This document shows, piece after piece, positions 26,648 to 36,070 of a stretch of DNA of 64,000 bases; positions within the stretch are counted from its first letter, which is position 1; every line of letters starts with the position of its first letter. The notes below the pieces were generated by a model. It was not told the origin of the DNA and ran no database searches. It saw nothing but the letters and a program-made list of their open reading frames with translations. The stretch is taken from assembly GCA_963840805.1 (NCBI GenBank), contig CAWJAJ010000016.1, forward strand, positions 310,001 through 374,000, in the 5' to 3' direction. A program made the translations under genes and the position numbers. This DNA comes from CADEEN01 sp963840805 (GTDB taxonomy: Bacteria > Pseudomonadota > Gammaproteobacteria > Burkholderiales > Burkholderiaceae_C).

Positions 26648-27003
26648 AGCCACCCCACCACGCTGGGCAATTCGACGCGCCGGATCAATCGCGTCTCCTG
26701 CGCGACGATCAGATGCTCCGATGCCGCGAGGTATTTCGGAAAGTCCGGGTGCGTGTCGCGTGCGTGGCAACGCTGCTCGTAGTCGGCCAGGCTGTCGTAG
26801 CCCCACAGGTGCACGAACTGGTTCTGCGGCCCGACATGGCTGGTCCAGAAGCCCAGCGGCGACCCCAGCGTGGCCAGCAGGATCGGCATCGCCAGGCGGT
26901 CGAAGACTTCGACGAACTCACCCATCTTGCGCAGCCGGATGGTGTAGGTGCGGTGATCGACGATCGGCTTGCCGCTGGCCGCGACGATCGCTTCAGGCCG
27001 CAT
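26644..27003 (-). CDS. NIPSNAP family protein (single domain)
   Basis: This 119-residue protein contains one NIPSNAP domain, beginning VDHRTYTIRLRKMGEFVEVF and continuing with FVHLWGYDSLADYEQR. It overlaps the flavoprotein end by 11 bases and the SDR start by GTGA, so it is tightly coupled to both. The two-domain homologue is at 14443-15057. Its recurrence beside KstD-like flavoproteins in both loci suggests an auxiliary role in the same type of pathway. The biochemical function is unknown. Confidence 0.9.
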   Translation of the reverse strand: MRPEAIVAASGKPIVDHRTYTIRLRKMGEFVEVFDRLAMPILLATLGSPLGFWTSHVGPQNQFVHLWGYDSLADYEQRCHARDTHPDFPKYLAASEHLIVAQETRLIRRVELPSVVGWL

Positions 27004-28717
27004 GGCGCTGCTCTCCGGTGGTCGCCTGCGCTGCGGCGGCGATGTGGCGGCCGGTGAGCCAGCCGAAGGTCATGTTCGGGCCCAGCGTGATGCCGGCGGC
27101 GGGGTAGTTGCCGCCCATCATGCTGGCGCGGTCGTTGCCCACGGCATAGAGGCCCTCGACCACCGTGCCGCGCCGCGTCAGCACCTGGCCGGCGACGGTG
27201 GTGCGCAGGCCGTCGAAGGTGCCGAGGTCGCCCATCAACAGCTTCACCGCGTAGTACGGCCCGCTGCCGATCGGCGCGACACACGGGTTGGGCTTGTGCT
27301 CGTGGTCGGCGAGGTAGCGGTTGAAAGACGTGCTGCCGCGGCCGAATTGCAGGTCCTGGCCGTTGACCGCGCCGACGTTGTACTCGCGTACGGTTTGTTC
27401 GAGCGCCGCGGCGTCGACACCGGCCTTCGACGCCAACTCGGCGAGCGTCGCGCCCTTGATCAGGTAGCCGCTGCGCTCCAGCGCGCCGGTCGGCATCGGT
27501 GCCGGCTTGGCGTAGCCGAGGCCGTACTTGGCGAGCGTCGCCTGGTCGCAGACCAGCCACGCGGCGGTCTCGGCCTCGCCTTCGCAGGAGCGGATCATCG
27601 CGGCGCCGACGTCGTGGTACGACTCCGATTCGTTGCAGAAACGCCGGCCCTTGCGCGTGACGCCGATGACACCCGGCTTGTAGCGGTCGAGCAGGTGCGG
27701 GAACACGCCCGTTTCGCCGTTCGCAAACACGACCTTCGACACCGGCATCCACGCCGACGCCGAGGGGAAGCGGATGTCGAACTGGCCGCCGGCGTCTTCG
27801 GCCATGCGAATGCCGTCGCCGGTGTTGCCGGTGGGCACCGGCGACAGGTGCTCGCCGCCGCGCTTCAAGTGCGGGTAGGCAGCGCGGATGCGCTCGATGT
27901 CGTGCGGAAAGCCACCGCAGGCGAGCACCACGCCGTGGCGTGCGTTGACCTGCACGTCGACGCCGTCGCGCGCGACGACCGCACCAAGCACGGCGGTGGC
28001 CTCGCTGACCAGGCGCCGCGCCGGCGACGAGGTCCAGATCGGGATGCCGAGGTCGAGCGCCGATTTCGCCAGCCGCGCCGCGAGCGCGTTGCCGCTGGTG
28101 ACGTTGATGCCGCGCCGGTACAGCAGCAGTTCCTTGACGTGGTGGGCCAGGCGCTTGGCGACGTAGATGAACGACGTCAGCGACTTGGTCGCGTTGAAGA
28201 AGTGCTTCAGGTCGGCGTTGGACGAATTGAACATCATGCCGATGAAGGTGATGGTCGCGAGTGGCGGGCGCAGCCGCGCCATGTCGGCGCCGAGGCCGCG
28301 GATGTCGAAGGGCGCGGCCAGGATCGAGCGCCCGATGTCGACGCCGCCCGCCACGGTGGGGTGGTAGTCGGGGTACAGCGTCGGCACGAACTTGACGCTG
28401 GTCTCGCGCTCGAACCACTCGACCATCGCCGGCGCGTTGTCGAGGAAGGCATCGACAGCGGCCTCGTCGAAGAAGGCACCGGTCTCGTTATTCAGGTACT
28501 CGCGTGCGGCCTCGCGCGTGTCGGCGACGCCGTTGGCCTTGGCGTGCGGGTTGCCCGGCATCCACAGCACGCCGCCGCTGAACGCGGTGGTGCCGCCGAA
28601 CACCGGCTCCTTCTCGGCGACGATGACGTCCAGCCCGGCCTTGCGTGCGGCGATCGCGGCCGCGAGGCCACCGGCGCCCGAGCCGACCACCAGCACATCG
28701 CATTCGATGGTGTTCAC
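26993..28717 (-). CDS. FAD-dependent oxidoreductase, KstD/fumarate-reductase type
   Basis: This intact 574-residue flavoprotein is paralogous to the one at 5010-6741. The N-terminal FAD motif is VLVVGSGAGGLAAAI with FGGTTAFSGGVLWMPGNPHA. The C-terminal signature is GLYAVGNDRASMMGGNYPAAGITLGPNMTFG, with the Tyr and Gly typical of delta-1-ketosteroid dehydrogenases. GTG at 28717 overlaps the upstream SDR stop (GTGA) and has GGAGA upstream. It probably desaturates a cyclic ketone. The operon also encodes two SDRs, which could make or reduce that ketone. The substrate is unknown; this is not one of the recognised steroid loci, since no other steroid genes are present. Confidence 0.9.
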   Translation of the reverse strand: MNTIECDVLVVGSGAGGLAAAIAARKAGLDVIVAEKEPVFGGTTAFSGGVLWMPGNPHAKANGVADTREAAREYLNNETGAFFDEAAVDAFLDNAPAMVEWFERETSVKFVPTLYPDYHPTVAGGVDIGRSILAAPFDIRGLGADMARLRPPLATITFIGMMFNSSNADLKHFFNATKSLTSFIYVAKRLAHHVKELLLYRRGINVTSGNALAARLAKSALDLGIPIWTSSPARRLVSEATAVLGAVVARDGVDVQVNARHGVVLACGGFPHDIERIRAAYPHLKRGGEHLSPVPTGNTGDGIRMAEDAGGQFDIRFPSASAWMPVSKVVFANGETGVFPHLLDRYKPGVIGVTRKGRRFCNESESYHDVGAAMIRSCEGEAETAAWLVCDQATLAKYGLGYAKPAPMPTGALERSGYLIKGATLAELASKAGVDAAALEQTVREYNVGAVNGQDLQFGRGSTSFNRYLADHEHKPNPCVAPIGSGPYYAVKLLMGDLGTFDGLRTTVAGQVLTRRGTVVEGLYAVGNDRASMMGGNYPAAGITLGPNMTFGWLTGRHIAAAAQATTGEQRHAA

Positions 28718-29593
28718 TGCTTGTCTCCTGCGACTTGCGCCGTGTCGTTGTAGCCGGGCCGGGGCACCATGTCCATCAGCATGCAGTCGAGGCCGCCGTC
28801 GACCACCAGTTCGGTGCCGTTGACGTAGCCCGCGCGATCGCTGAGCAGGAACAGCGCGGGCTCGGCGATGTCGATCGGCTCGCCGACGCGCCGGCTCGCG
28901 GTGACCGCCGCGCGCTTGGCCTCGAAGCCCGGCACCTCGTAGAACTTGGCCGACAGCGCGGTGCGGATCATGCCCGGGCAGATGGCGTTGCTGCGCACGC
29001 CGCGCGGGCCCCACTCGGCCGCCAGTTGCTTGTTCAACAGCAGCACGCCGGCCTTGCTGGCGCTGTAGGCGCCGCTGCGCGTCTGCGGATGCAGCGACGA
29101 GATCGATGCCACGTGCACCAGGCTGCCGCGGCCCCGCGCCAGCATGTCGCGGCCGAACTCGCGTGCGCACAGCAGGTAGCCGGTGAGGTTGACCGCCAGC
29201 ACCGCGTTCCAGTCGGCCAGGCTGACTTCGTCGAGCGCGCCCGGGCGCAGCAGGCCGGCGTTGTTGACCAGGCCGTCGATCGGGCCGAGCTCGGACCGCG
29301 CCCGCGTGGCGGCAGCGCACACCGCGGCTTCGTCGCCGATGTCGCATTCGATGCCGACGGCCGCGGCGCCGGTGCCCGCGATCTGCCGCTGCCGCCTGCT
29401 GCACGGCGTCGCCGTTGCGGTCGATCAGCGCGACGCGCGCTCCGACGCCGGCCAGCGCGTCGGCGATCGCGCGCCCGATGCCGCTCGCCGCGCCGGTGAC
29501 GGCCACCGTGCGCCCGGCCAGGCCCAGCCAGTGCGCGCCGCCGGCCCCAGACGAATCGGGCCTGCGTGGGTTGTCTGCGGTGCTCGGGCTCAT
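28714..29593 (-). CDS. SDR family oxidoreductase, second (frameshifted)
   Basis: This protein of about 292 residues has the SDR motif VAVTGAASGIGRAIADAL, NNAGLL, the Ser in VHVASISSLH, YSASKAG with the catalytic Tyr and Lys, and NAICPGMIRT. It begins at ATG 29593 with an unusual 25-residue leader before the Rossmann strand. Near 29387 one extra G splits the frame between NGDAVQQAAAA and IAGTGAAAVGIECD; both parts match the family. It is the first gene of the minus-strand operon and lies divergent from an AraC regulator that probably controls it. Confidence 0.88.
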
Positions 29594-29712
29594 CGTCGAA
29601 ACTCCCCTATGGCGTCGGTTGCGCATCGTAGGAACGGCGGGCCGCGGCGGCAATTCAAAAAGGCCGCGTAGGGCAGGACAATTCGTGCATCCACGATCCC
29701 GGCAATCCGACG

Positions 29713-30636
29713 ATGGCGACCCACATCCCCAACTATGCGCTGTACGGCGACAAGGTGCAGCCCGCGTGGCTCGACATGGTGCATTTCGAGTGGATCCACG
29801 AGCGCTCGTCGCTGTTCGACTACGAGATCGCGCCGCACTTCCACGACGGCCAGATCCAGTTGCTGTACATCACGCAGGGCGGCGGCGAGGTCTTCATCGA
29901 CGGCGCGAAGTGGCCGCTCGCGCCGCGCACGCTGGTCGTGGTGCCGGCGCGCCACGTGCACGGTTTTCACTTCCTGCCCGACATCGACGGCCCGGTGGTG
30001 ACGGCCGCGCAGCGCCCGCTCGAATCGCTGGCCGCCGTGGCGGCGCCCGACGTGCTGCCGCATCTGCGCCGACCCCTGGTACTGACCGTGCCCGACCCGG
30101 TGCGCCATGCCGACGCACTGATGCCGCTGTTCGAGGCCATCGCACGCGAGAGCCGCGCGCATTCCAGCGGCGACGTCGCGGCGGGCAGCGCGCTGCTGCT
30201 GGCGGTGTTCGTGCAGATCGCGCGCATCGCCAAGGCCTTGCAGGTCAACGGCGACGACGGCGGCGGCGATGCCGCGGCGCGTTCACGCAAGGCGGTGCAG
30301 GTCGAGCGATTCCGTGCGCTGGTCGATGCGCGCTTTCGCGAGCGCTTGCCGGTCGAGGCCTATGCCGCGGCGGTGGGCCTGAGCGCGGGCCAGTTGTCGC
30401 GCCTGTGCCGCGACACGCTCGGCCGCTCGGCGCTGGCGGTGATCAACGCGCGCGTGGTGCACGAGGCCGAGCGCGAACTGGTGTATTCGACGCTCACCGT
30501 GAAGCAGATCGCCGGCCTGCTCGGCTTTGCCGACGAGGCCTACTTCGGCCGCTTCTTCAAGCGCCAGACCGGCCGTACGCCGACCGACTTCCGCGACGCG
30601 GCGCGGCGGCGCCTCTCGCCGGCTCACAAGGCGTAG
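29713..30636 (+). CDS. AraC family regulator, PobR-like paralogue
   Basis: This 307-residue protein has an N-terminal cupin (IAPHFHDGQIQLLYI, PARHVHGFHF) and a C-terminal AraC domain ending AGLLGFADEAYFGRFFKRQTG. It shares layout and many residues with the PobR-like regulator at 22622-23512, so the two are paralogues. It is divergent from the SDR/KstD-like/NIPSNAP/SDR operon across about 120 bases, which contains two CAATTC half-site-like elements. It most likely activates that operon in response to an aromatic or cyclic acid. Confidence 0.9.
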   Translation: MATHIPNYALYGDKVQPAWLDMVHFEWIHERSSLFDYEIAPHFHDGQIQLLYITQGGGEVFIDGAKWPLAPRTLVVVPARHVHGFHFLPDIDGPVVTAAQRPLESLAAVAAPDVLPHLRRPLVLTVPDPVRHADALMPLFEAIARESRAHSSGDVAAGSALLLAVFVQIARIAKALQVNGDDGGGDAAARSRKAVQVERFRALVDARFRERLPVEAYAAAVGLSAGQLSRLCRDTLGRSALAVINARVVHEAERELVYSTLTVKQIAGLLGFADEAYFGRFFKRQTGRTPTDFRDAARRRLSPAHKA

Positions 30637-30665
30637 GCCGCGGCGCGTGCGGGCTCGCCGCCAAC

Positions 30666-32268
30666 TCAGACGCGTTCGATCCTCGCCCTGCCCGACTGGA
30701 CGGCAAACCTCGCCAGTGTCGCGATCGCCGTGTCCCTGGCGGTCACGTCGTCGACCACGCGCAACGACACGCTCAGCTGCTGCGGCGTGATGTCGGCAAT
30801 GCCGTAGCCCTTGCGTTCGGCGTCGGCGAAGACGAAGTGCGGGTTCTCGGCCAGCAGCTCAGCGGTCTTGGCGTTGCCGCCGGACCGTGACGTGATGCCG
30901 GTGCCGCAGAACTCGACGCCGACGCTTGCGCTGGTAGCGTCGGCGTAGTCGGCCAGCACATGGCCGACCCAGTTCTCGTGCACGTCGCCGCCGAGCAGCA
31001 CCGGGTTGGCCACGCGATGCTTGCGCAGCGCATCGACCAGCCGCAGGCGCGCCGGCGCGTAGCCGTCCCAGCCGTCGTTCCACAGGCTCTGCCCGGCACC
31101 CGCCTTGAAGTCACGTGGGCCGAACAAGGTGGTCTGGCCGAGCAGGTTCCAGCCGCCCTCGCCGGCGCCGCGGCCGAAGCTGTCGGCGAGCCAACGCTCC
31201 TGTTCGGTACCCAGCATCGTGCGCGCCGGGTCCATCCAGGGGGCGCAGGTGGCTGGGATCGACGGTGCTGGAGCCGGGCCGGCCGCCGCGCGTGCAGGCA
31301 TGGGGGCCGCGGTACTGGCGTGCGTCGAGCAGGTGCATCGTGGCGAGGTGGCCGAAGCGCACCTGACCATAGATGCGCATCTCTGCCCCCGTGGCCAGCC
31401 CGGCCAGCGCGCGCGTGAGTACGCTCGCGCGCAGCGGCATGTGCTCGTAGAAGGCCTGGTAGGCGGCGGCGCGCCGGGCCGCGAAATCGGCCACCGGCGG
31501 GCCGCTGTCGCCAGCGGTGAGCCCGGCGTAGTCGTTCTGCACTTCATGGTCGTCCCACACCACGAACCAGGGGCAGGCGGCGTGGGCGGCCTGCAGATCG
31601 GCGTCACCCTTGTACAGCGCGTAGCGCTTGCGGTAGTCATCCAGCGTCAGCGCCCAGGTGCCCGTGCCCTGGCGCACGGCATTGACCGCACCGGGGTATT
31701 CGTAGATGTAGTCGCCGAGGAACACCACCGCATCCGGCTGGTCGGCGACAAGATGCCGCCAAGCGCCGAAGTAGCCGTGTTCCCAGCGCTGGCAGGAGGC
31801 GTAGGCCAGGCGCAGGGCCGCGGGCTTGGCGTCGGGCGCGGGCAAGGTGCGGGTGCGACCCGGCGCACTGACCCAGTCGTTGCCGTCGCCCCCGACCATG
31901 AAACGGTAGAAGTAGCTGCGCTCACTGTCCAGCCCGCCCACTTCGACATGCACGCTGTGGCCCAGCGCGGGCAGCGCCTGCGCCTGGCCCTTCTGCGCAA
32001 TGCGCGCGAAGGCCTCGTCGTGCGCCAGTTCCCAGCGCACGGTGATCGGTGTGTCGGGCAGGTTCGAACCACCGAACAGGCCCGTCTGCACCAGCCGCGT
32101 CCACAGCACCACGCTGTCGTGCAGCGGCGAGCCACTGGCGACGCCGAGCGAGAAGGGGTTGTTGCGCAGACGCGGCTGACTCCATGCGCTGCGCGGCAAG
32201 CACAGCGTGCCGGCAGTGGCAGCGGCCAGGCGCAGCAGGTGGCGGCGGTCGGTGCGGGATGGGTGCAT
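30666..32268 (-). CDS. phoD: PhoD-like alkaline phosphatase/phosphodiesterase (frameshifted)
   Basis: This Tat-exported metallophosphatase of about 533 residues has a twin-arginine leader, TDRRHLLRLAAATAG. Metal ligands appear in FLGDYIYEY, VVWDDHEVQNDY and LLGGDVHENWVGH, the standard PhoD set for Fe/Ca. Near 31245 one extra A splits the frame between GSSTVDP and ATCAPWMDPARTMLG. It releases phosphate from monoesters and diesters outside the cell. No Pho box was identified. It is a single gene, convergent with the AraC regulator. Confidence 0.88.
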
Positions 32269-32379
32269 ATGGGCGCTGGTGTCGGGCGAAGACGGTCAGC
32301 GTGAAGAATACGCCGGGGGTGACGGAGTCGACGCATCGTGCTGCCGTTCGCCTGAGCCGTGAAGCGCCCCCGCACCGCG

Positions 32380-32826
32380 ATGCTGCGCCCGGCCCATGCG
32401 CAGGAAGCGCGGGCGGCGGCCGAGATGTCGCGCGCGTTGATCGAGGCCGGGCTCGGCCGGCGCGGCGCGCCGCGGTGAATGGCGTCACTGATCAGCCACA
32501 CCGACACCGTGGCGTTGGTCGCCCATGACGCTCGCGCATCGAGGGCTTTGCCGTGATGCAGTTCGGCAACGAGCATGCGCATCTCGTGCTGCTGTGCGTG
32601 CAACCGCTAGCGCGGCATCGGGGCATCGGCAGGCGCCTGACCGAGTGGCTGGTCGAGTCGGCCCGGGTCGCCGGCATCCAACTGATTCGGCTCGAACTGC
32701 GCGCTGACAACGCAGCGGCCCTGGCCTTCTATCGCAGGCTCGGCTTCACCGAGACGCAACGGGTGCCGGGCTATTAACGACGGCCTGATCCCGGCACGGC
32801 GCATGATGCTGCGGCTGCGCGCATGA
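32380..32826 (+). pseudogene. GNAT family N-acetyltransferase, broken by several indels
   Basis: Three frames read in order give a complete GNAT protein: EARAAAEMSRALIEAGLGRR, then MASLISHTDTVALVAHD, then IEGFAVMQFGNEHAHLVLL with the acetyl-CoA loop ARHRGIGRRL and ELRADNAAALAFYRRLGF. The end RVPGY should continue YDGLIPARRMMLRLRA but TATTAACGAC carries one extra A that makes a stop. Breaks lie near 32478, 32535 and 32776. The most complete single frame, starting around 32553, covers only the C-terminal half. With so many single-base insertions elsewhere, this may be an intact gene misread, or a real pseudogene. Confidence 0.6.
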
Positions 32827-33010
32827 CGCTGCAGCAGACGATGCGCCGTCAAGCGTCGCCGGGCCGCGCTCGTCACCCGGTTCGCAGGCCAGATCGGCGC
32901 AGCGTCCTTGCGATCGCTGTCAGGCATCGCCTACGCCGGATCCACCGCTCGTCCGATGGTGCGATCGGGGCCGCGCGGCAAGGATCCACCCTCACACCAA
33001 GGAGATTCCC

Positions 33011-33340
33011 GTGAACACCAAGATCCTGACCGCATTCTTCGTTGCTGCAACCATGCTGGCGCCCCTTGCGGCCCGTGCCGCGGATGGCGATGCCGACCGC
33101 AAGAACCCCGTGGCGTTCGTCAAGGACTCCGTCATCACCACCAAGGTCAAGACCAAGCTGGCGGCGGAGAAGATGAGCAGCCTGGCGAAAATCAGCGTCG
33201 ATACCGACCGCAACGGCATGGTGGTTCTGAGCGGCACCGCCAGGACACAGGACGCCGTGGACAAGGCGGAGGCGATCACGCGCGACACCGAAGGCGTCGT
33301 CTCGGTGCAGAACAACATCAAGGTCAAGAAGGACGACTGA
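33011..33340 (+). CDS. BON domain periplasmic protein
   Basis: This 109-residue protein has a Sec signal peptide (MNTKILTAFFVAATMLAPL, cut near ARAAD) and a single BON domain (residues about 38-105) with VITTKVKTKLAAEK, VVLSGTARTQDAVDKAE and VVSVQNNIKV. OsmY-like single- or double-BON proteins bind phospholipid or stabilise the envelope under osmotic stress. AAGGAG lies 8 bases before the ATG. It is followed by a strong hairpin shared with the convergent glycine-zipper gene. Confidence 0.92.
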   Translation: MNTKILTAFFVAATMLAPLAARAADGDADRKNPVAFVKDSVITTKVKTKLAAEKMSSLAKISVDTDRNGMVVLSGTARTQDAVDKAEAITRDTEGVVSVQNNIKVKKDD

Positions 33341-33350
33341 ACTCGGGCTT

Positions 33351-33376
33351 CGACGGCGTCGCACGCGACGCCGTCG
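33351..33376. terminator. Hairpin between convergent genes, likely bidirectional terminator
   Basis: CGACGGCGTCGC at 33351-33362 pairs perfectly with GCGACGCCGTCG at 33365-33376, giving a 12-bp stem with a tiny loop 10 bases after the BON stop. A second GGGCCC-rich hairpin follows. There is no T-run, so intrinsic termination is uncertain, but its place between convergent genes supports the call. Confidence 0.5.
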
Positions 33377-33430
33377 CCCGGCCAAACCCGGGCCCGCGGG
33401 CTCGGGCCCGCACCCGTACGAGCCCAGCGC

Positions 33431-34282
33431 TCAGCGGCCGCGCCAGCCGCGGCCGTAGTGCCGGCCGTAGCCGTAGTGAGCCCCGTAGCCGATCAGGGCG
33501 CCCAGCACCAGGCCCGTCCCGAACTGCGGATAGGCCGGCTCGTAGTACACGGGGGCGGGCACCGGGTAGCTTTGATACACCGGCTCGGCAGTGCCCTGGT
33601 ACACCGGCTCGCGATAGCCTTGATACACCGGCCGTTCGACATACACCGGTGGCGGCCGCGAAGACACGGGCGGGCCGCTGCGCGTGCGGGGCGGCGGGGC
33701 GTATTGCGGTTGTGCGTACTGCGGCGACGCGATCTCGCCCTCGGGGGCAGCCTGCACTTGCACTTGCACGTAGCGCCCCGGGTCCTGGCGCATCTGCGTC
33801 GTGTATTGCCTGCCGCCGTACTCGTAGACCACGCTGTACGCCGTCGTGCGGTCCTCGTAGGTGTTCTGCGTCGTGCAGCGGCGCACGCTCTGAGACTGGC
33901 CCGCCTGGCCCCCGGACTCGATGTTGTTGCCGACCACCGCGCCGCCGAACACACCGAGTGCAGTCGCCGCGGCCCGCCCTGCGCCAGCACCGACGGCGTT
34001 GCCCATCGCGCCACCCGCGATGGCACCGATCAGCGCCCCGGCGCCGGAGGGCTGCCGCCCAACCGCCACCAGCTCGTCACTGCAGGCCTGGCGCGGCACC
34101 ACCACCTGCTGGACGATCGGCGTAACGGAAACGACAGTGCCGCGATCGGTTTCATGGGGAGCCGGCGGCACCGACGGACTCGCTTCGTACGGCCGGCCGC
34201 GCGACGGCGTTTGCGCCCAGCTCGAACTTGCCAGGGCCAAAGCGGTCAGGACCAGCGTGGATGCAACGGCAATGGTCTTCAT
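33431..34282 (-). CDS. Glycine zipper 2TM domain surface protein
   Basis: This 283-residue exported protein has a signal peptide ending SSSWAQ. A central glycine-zipper region (GALIGAIAGGAMGNAVGAGAG and GVFGGAVVGNNIE) follows, as in SlyB/Rick_17kDa-like envelope proteins. A conserved Cys pair (RQACSD, RRCTTQNTYED) comes next, then a Pro/Tyr-rich tail with repeated VYQ units (REPVYQG, AEPVYQS) and a Gly/His/Tyr end. The start at 34282 gives a normal signal peptide. It probably sits in or on the outer membrane. The tail repeats are low-complexity and may vary between strains. Confidence 0.8.
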   Translation of the reverse strand: MKTIAVASTLVLTALALASSSWAQTPSRGRPYEASPSVPPAPHETDRGTVVSVTPIVQQVVVPRQACSDELVAVGRQPSGAGALIGAIAGGAMGNAVGAGAGRAAATALGVFGGAVVGNNIESGGQAGQSQSVRRCTTQNTYEDRTTAYSVVYEYGGRQYTTQMRQDPGRYVQVQVQAAPEGEIASPQYAQPQYAPPPRTRSGPPVSSRPPPVYVERPVYQGYREPVYQGTAEPVYQSYPVPAPVYYEPAYPQFGTGLVLGALIGYGAHYGYGRHYGRGWRGR

Positions 34283-34725
34283 GGCAATCCCCTCGCAAGG
34301 CGTTGGGAACCCCGTCGGGTTCATGCAGCGATGGTACGCGCCACGCCTTCGCCCTGGCGTTGCCCCTTGGTAAAGCCGTGAAGCCAAGTGCAACGGTCAC
34401 CGCGCGATGGCGCGACAGCGACGATCTCGCCGGAGGGCACTTTGCGCGTGACGCCGGCCGTCGATAGAGGATCGACCCGCCGCAGGCCATGTCTGTTCGC
34501 CATCGCACAGACCTGTGCTGACGTTGGCCAGACACTCGTTGACGAACGGGCCGTTGCCGCATGCGTGGCGTTGCGTCGCCGCCGGCCCCGGAAGTTGCAG
34601 CACGGCGCGGTTGCCGGGTGTGTGACTCGTCGGGTGCCCGCGACGCGCAACCCATGCTTGCCCGCATGGCACCCGTGGACATCATCGACCCGCAATCAGG
34701 GTCTCAACCGCGAAAGGACAAGATC
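34283..34725. other. Gene-free stretch
   Basis: About 440 bases between the divergent glycine-zipper and dodecin genes. Frames on both strands are open in places because of the GC content, but none has a start with a ribosome-binding site or a recognisable motif. The region must hold the promoters of both neighbours; no confident -35/-10 pair was seen. Confidence 0.4.
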
Positions 34726-34929
34726 ATGACCGTCGCACGAATCACCGAAATCAGCAGCGTCAGCGGGGTGAGTTTTCAGGACGCGATCGCCCAGGGTGTG
34801 GAGCGTGCCAACAAGACGCTGAAGAACGTCAAGGGCGCCTGGGTGAAGGACCAGGAAGTGACCATCGACAACGGCAAGGTGACGGGATACAAGGTCATCC
34901 TGAAGGTGACATTCATCCTGTCGGATTGA
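34726..34929 (+). CDS. Dodecin, flavin-binding protein
   Basis: This 67-residue protein matches the dodecin fold, a dodecamer that stores flavin: MTVARITEISSVSG, FQDAIAQGVERANKTLKNV and the flavin-stacking Trp in KGAWVKDQEV, ending YKVILKVTFIL. Length and Trp position are standard for bacterial dodecins. AAAGGA lies 7 bases before the ATG at 34726. An in-frame upstream start at 34561 would add an unrelated leader and is rejected. It is monocistronic, upstream of corA. Confidence 0.93.
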   Translation: MTVARITEISSVSGVSFQDAIAQGVERANKTLKNVKGAWVKDQEVTIDNGKVTGYKVILKVTFILSD

Positions 34930-35061
34930 GCAAAGCCTTGCCGCGACCGTGCCCGGCCGGGGCATGGCAACGGGGCATCAACCACCCCGCCACAGCCATG
35001 CCTCGGTCATCGCGCACGGCGTCTCGGTGACGCCGCAGCTGGCGGCGCGACATCCACGGCC

Positions 35062-36033
35062 ATGACGAGCATCATCGACAGCGTTGCCTACCGGAATGGC
35101 CAGCGCCTGGGCGACATCGCCATCGACGACGTCAGCGAAGTCATCGCGCAGCCCGAGACGTTCGTGTGGCTCGGGTTGCACGAGCCGGACGACAAGCTGT
35201 TGCGAAAGGTCCAGGAAGAGTTCGGCCTGCATGAACTCGCGATCGAAGACGCCCACCACGCCCACCAGCGGCCCAAGATCGAGGCCTACAGCAACTCCAT
35301 CTTCATCGTGCTGAAGACGGCGCAGTTGGTGCAAGGGCAGGTCGTCTATGGCGAGACCCATCTCTTCGCCGGTTCGAACTTCCTGGTGTCCGTGAGGCAC
35401 GGCGCCTCGTCGAGCTATGCCCAGGTGCTCGATCGCCCCGCGGAGAGCACGATGGCGCTTGCCAAGGGCCCAGGCTTTGCCCTTTATGCGGTGCTGGACT
35501 TCGTGGTCGACAACTACCAGCCCATCGTGACGCAGTTCGAGAAGGACTTCGAGGCGATCGAAACGGACATCTTCAAGGATCAGTTCGACAGGCTGGTCAT
35601 CGAACGGCTCTATGACCTCAAGCGCCATCTGCTGGCGTTGCGCAACGCGGCGCTACCCGTGGCCGACATCAGCGCCGAATTGATTCGTCTCCACGAAGAC
35701 CTGATCCCGAAGGAGCTGCGAGCCTATTTCCGCGACGTCCAGGACCATGTGTCGCGGCTGGTGGGCCTGCTCGACGGCATGCGCGAGATGTTGACCACCG
35801 CGATGCAGGTGAACCTCGCGCTGGTGGCCAACAACCAGAACGAGGTCGTCAAGCGCCTGGCCGGCTGGGGCGCGATCCTGGCCATTCCGACCGTCACGTT
35901 CAGCCTGTACGGCATGAACTTCGCGTGGATGCCGGAGTTGAAATGGACGCCGGGATATCCGATGGCCGTGGCCATGACGTTGCTGGGGTGCGTCTTCGTT
36001 CACCGCCGCCTGCGCCGGGCTGGATGGGTCTAG
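35062..36033 (+). CDS. corA: CorA-type magnesium/cobalt transporter
   Basis: This 323-residue pentameric channel protein has a large N-terminal cytoplasmic domain, the long stalk helix (VVDNYQPIVTQFEKDFEAIE), and two C-terminal transmembrane helices. Between the helices is the selectivity signature YGMNF. It imports Mg2+, Co2+ or Ni2+. ATG 35062 gives the normal domain start. It appears to be a single-gene unit. Confidence 0.93.
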   Translation: MTSIIDSVAYRNGQRLGDIAIDDVSEVIAQPETFVWLGLHEPDDKLLRKVQEEFGLHELAIEDAHHAHQRPKIEAYSNSIFIVLKTAQLVQGQVVYGETHLFAGSNFLVSVRHGASSSYAQVLDRPAESTMALAKGPGFALYAVLDFVVDNYQPIVTQFEKDFEAIETDIFKDQFDRLVIERLYDLKRHLLALRNAALPVADISAELIRLHEDLIPKELRAYFRDVQDHVSRLVGLLDGMREMLTTAMQVNLALVANNQNEVVKRLAGWGAILAIPTVTFSLYGMNFAWMPELKWTPGYPMAVAMTLLGCVFVHRRLRRAGWV

Positions 36034-36070
36034 ACCTCGCCACGAGCCCGCTCGGCACCTGTGCCGGTCT

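Noticed and set aside
26993..28717. Steroid-degradation locus based on the KstD-like gene
   Set aside because: No ring-cleavage or side-chain steroid genes accompany it. The motif is shared with other cyclic-ketone dehydrogenases.
34561..34725. N-terminal extension of dodecin
   Set aside because: Dodecins are about 65-75 residues. The extension has no similarity, and the ATG at 34726 has its own Shine-Dalgarno.
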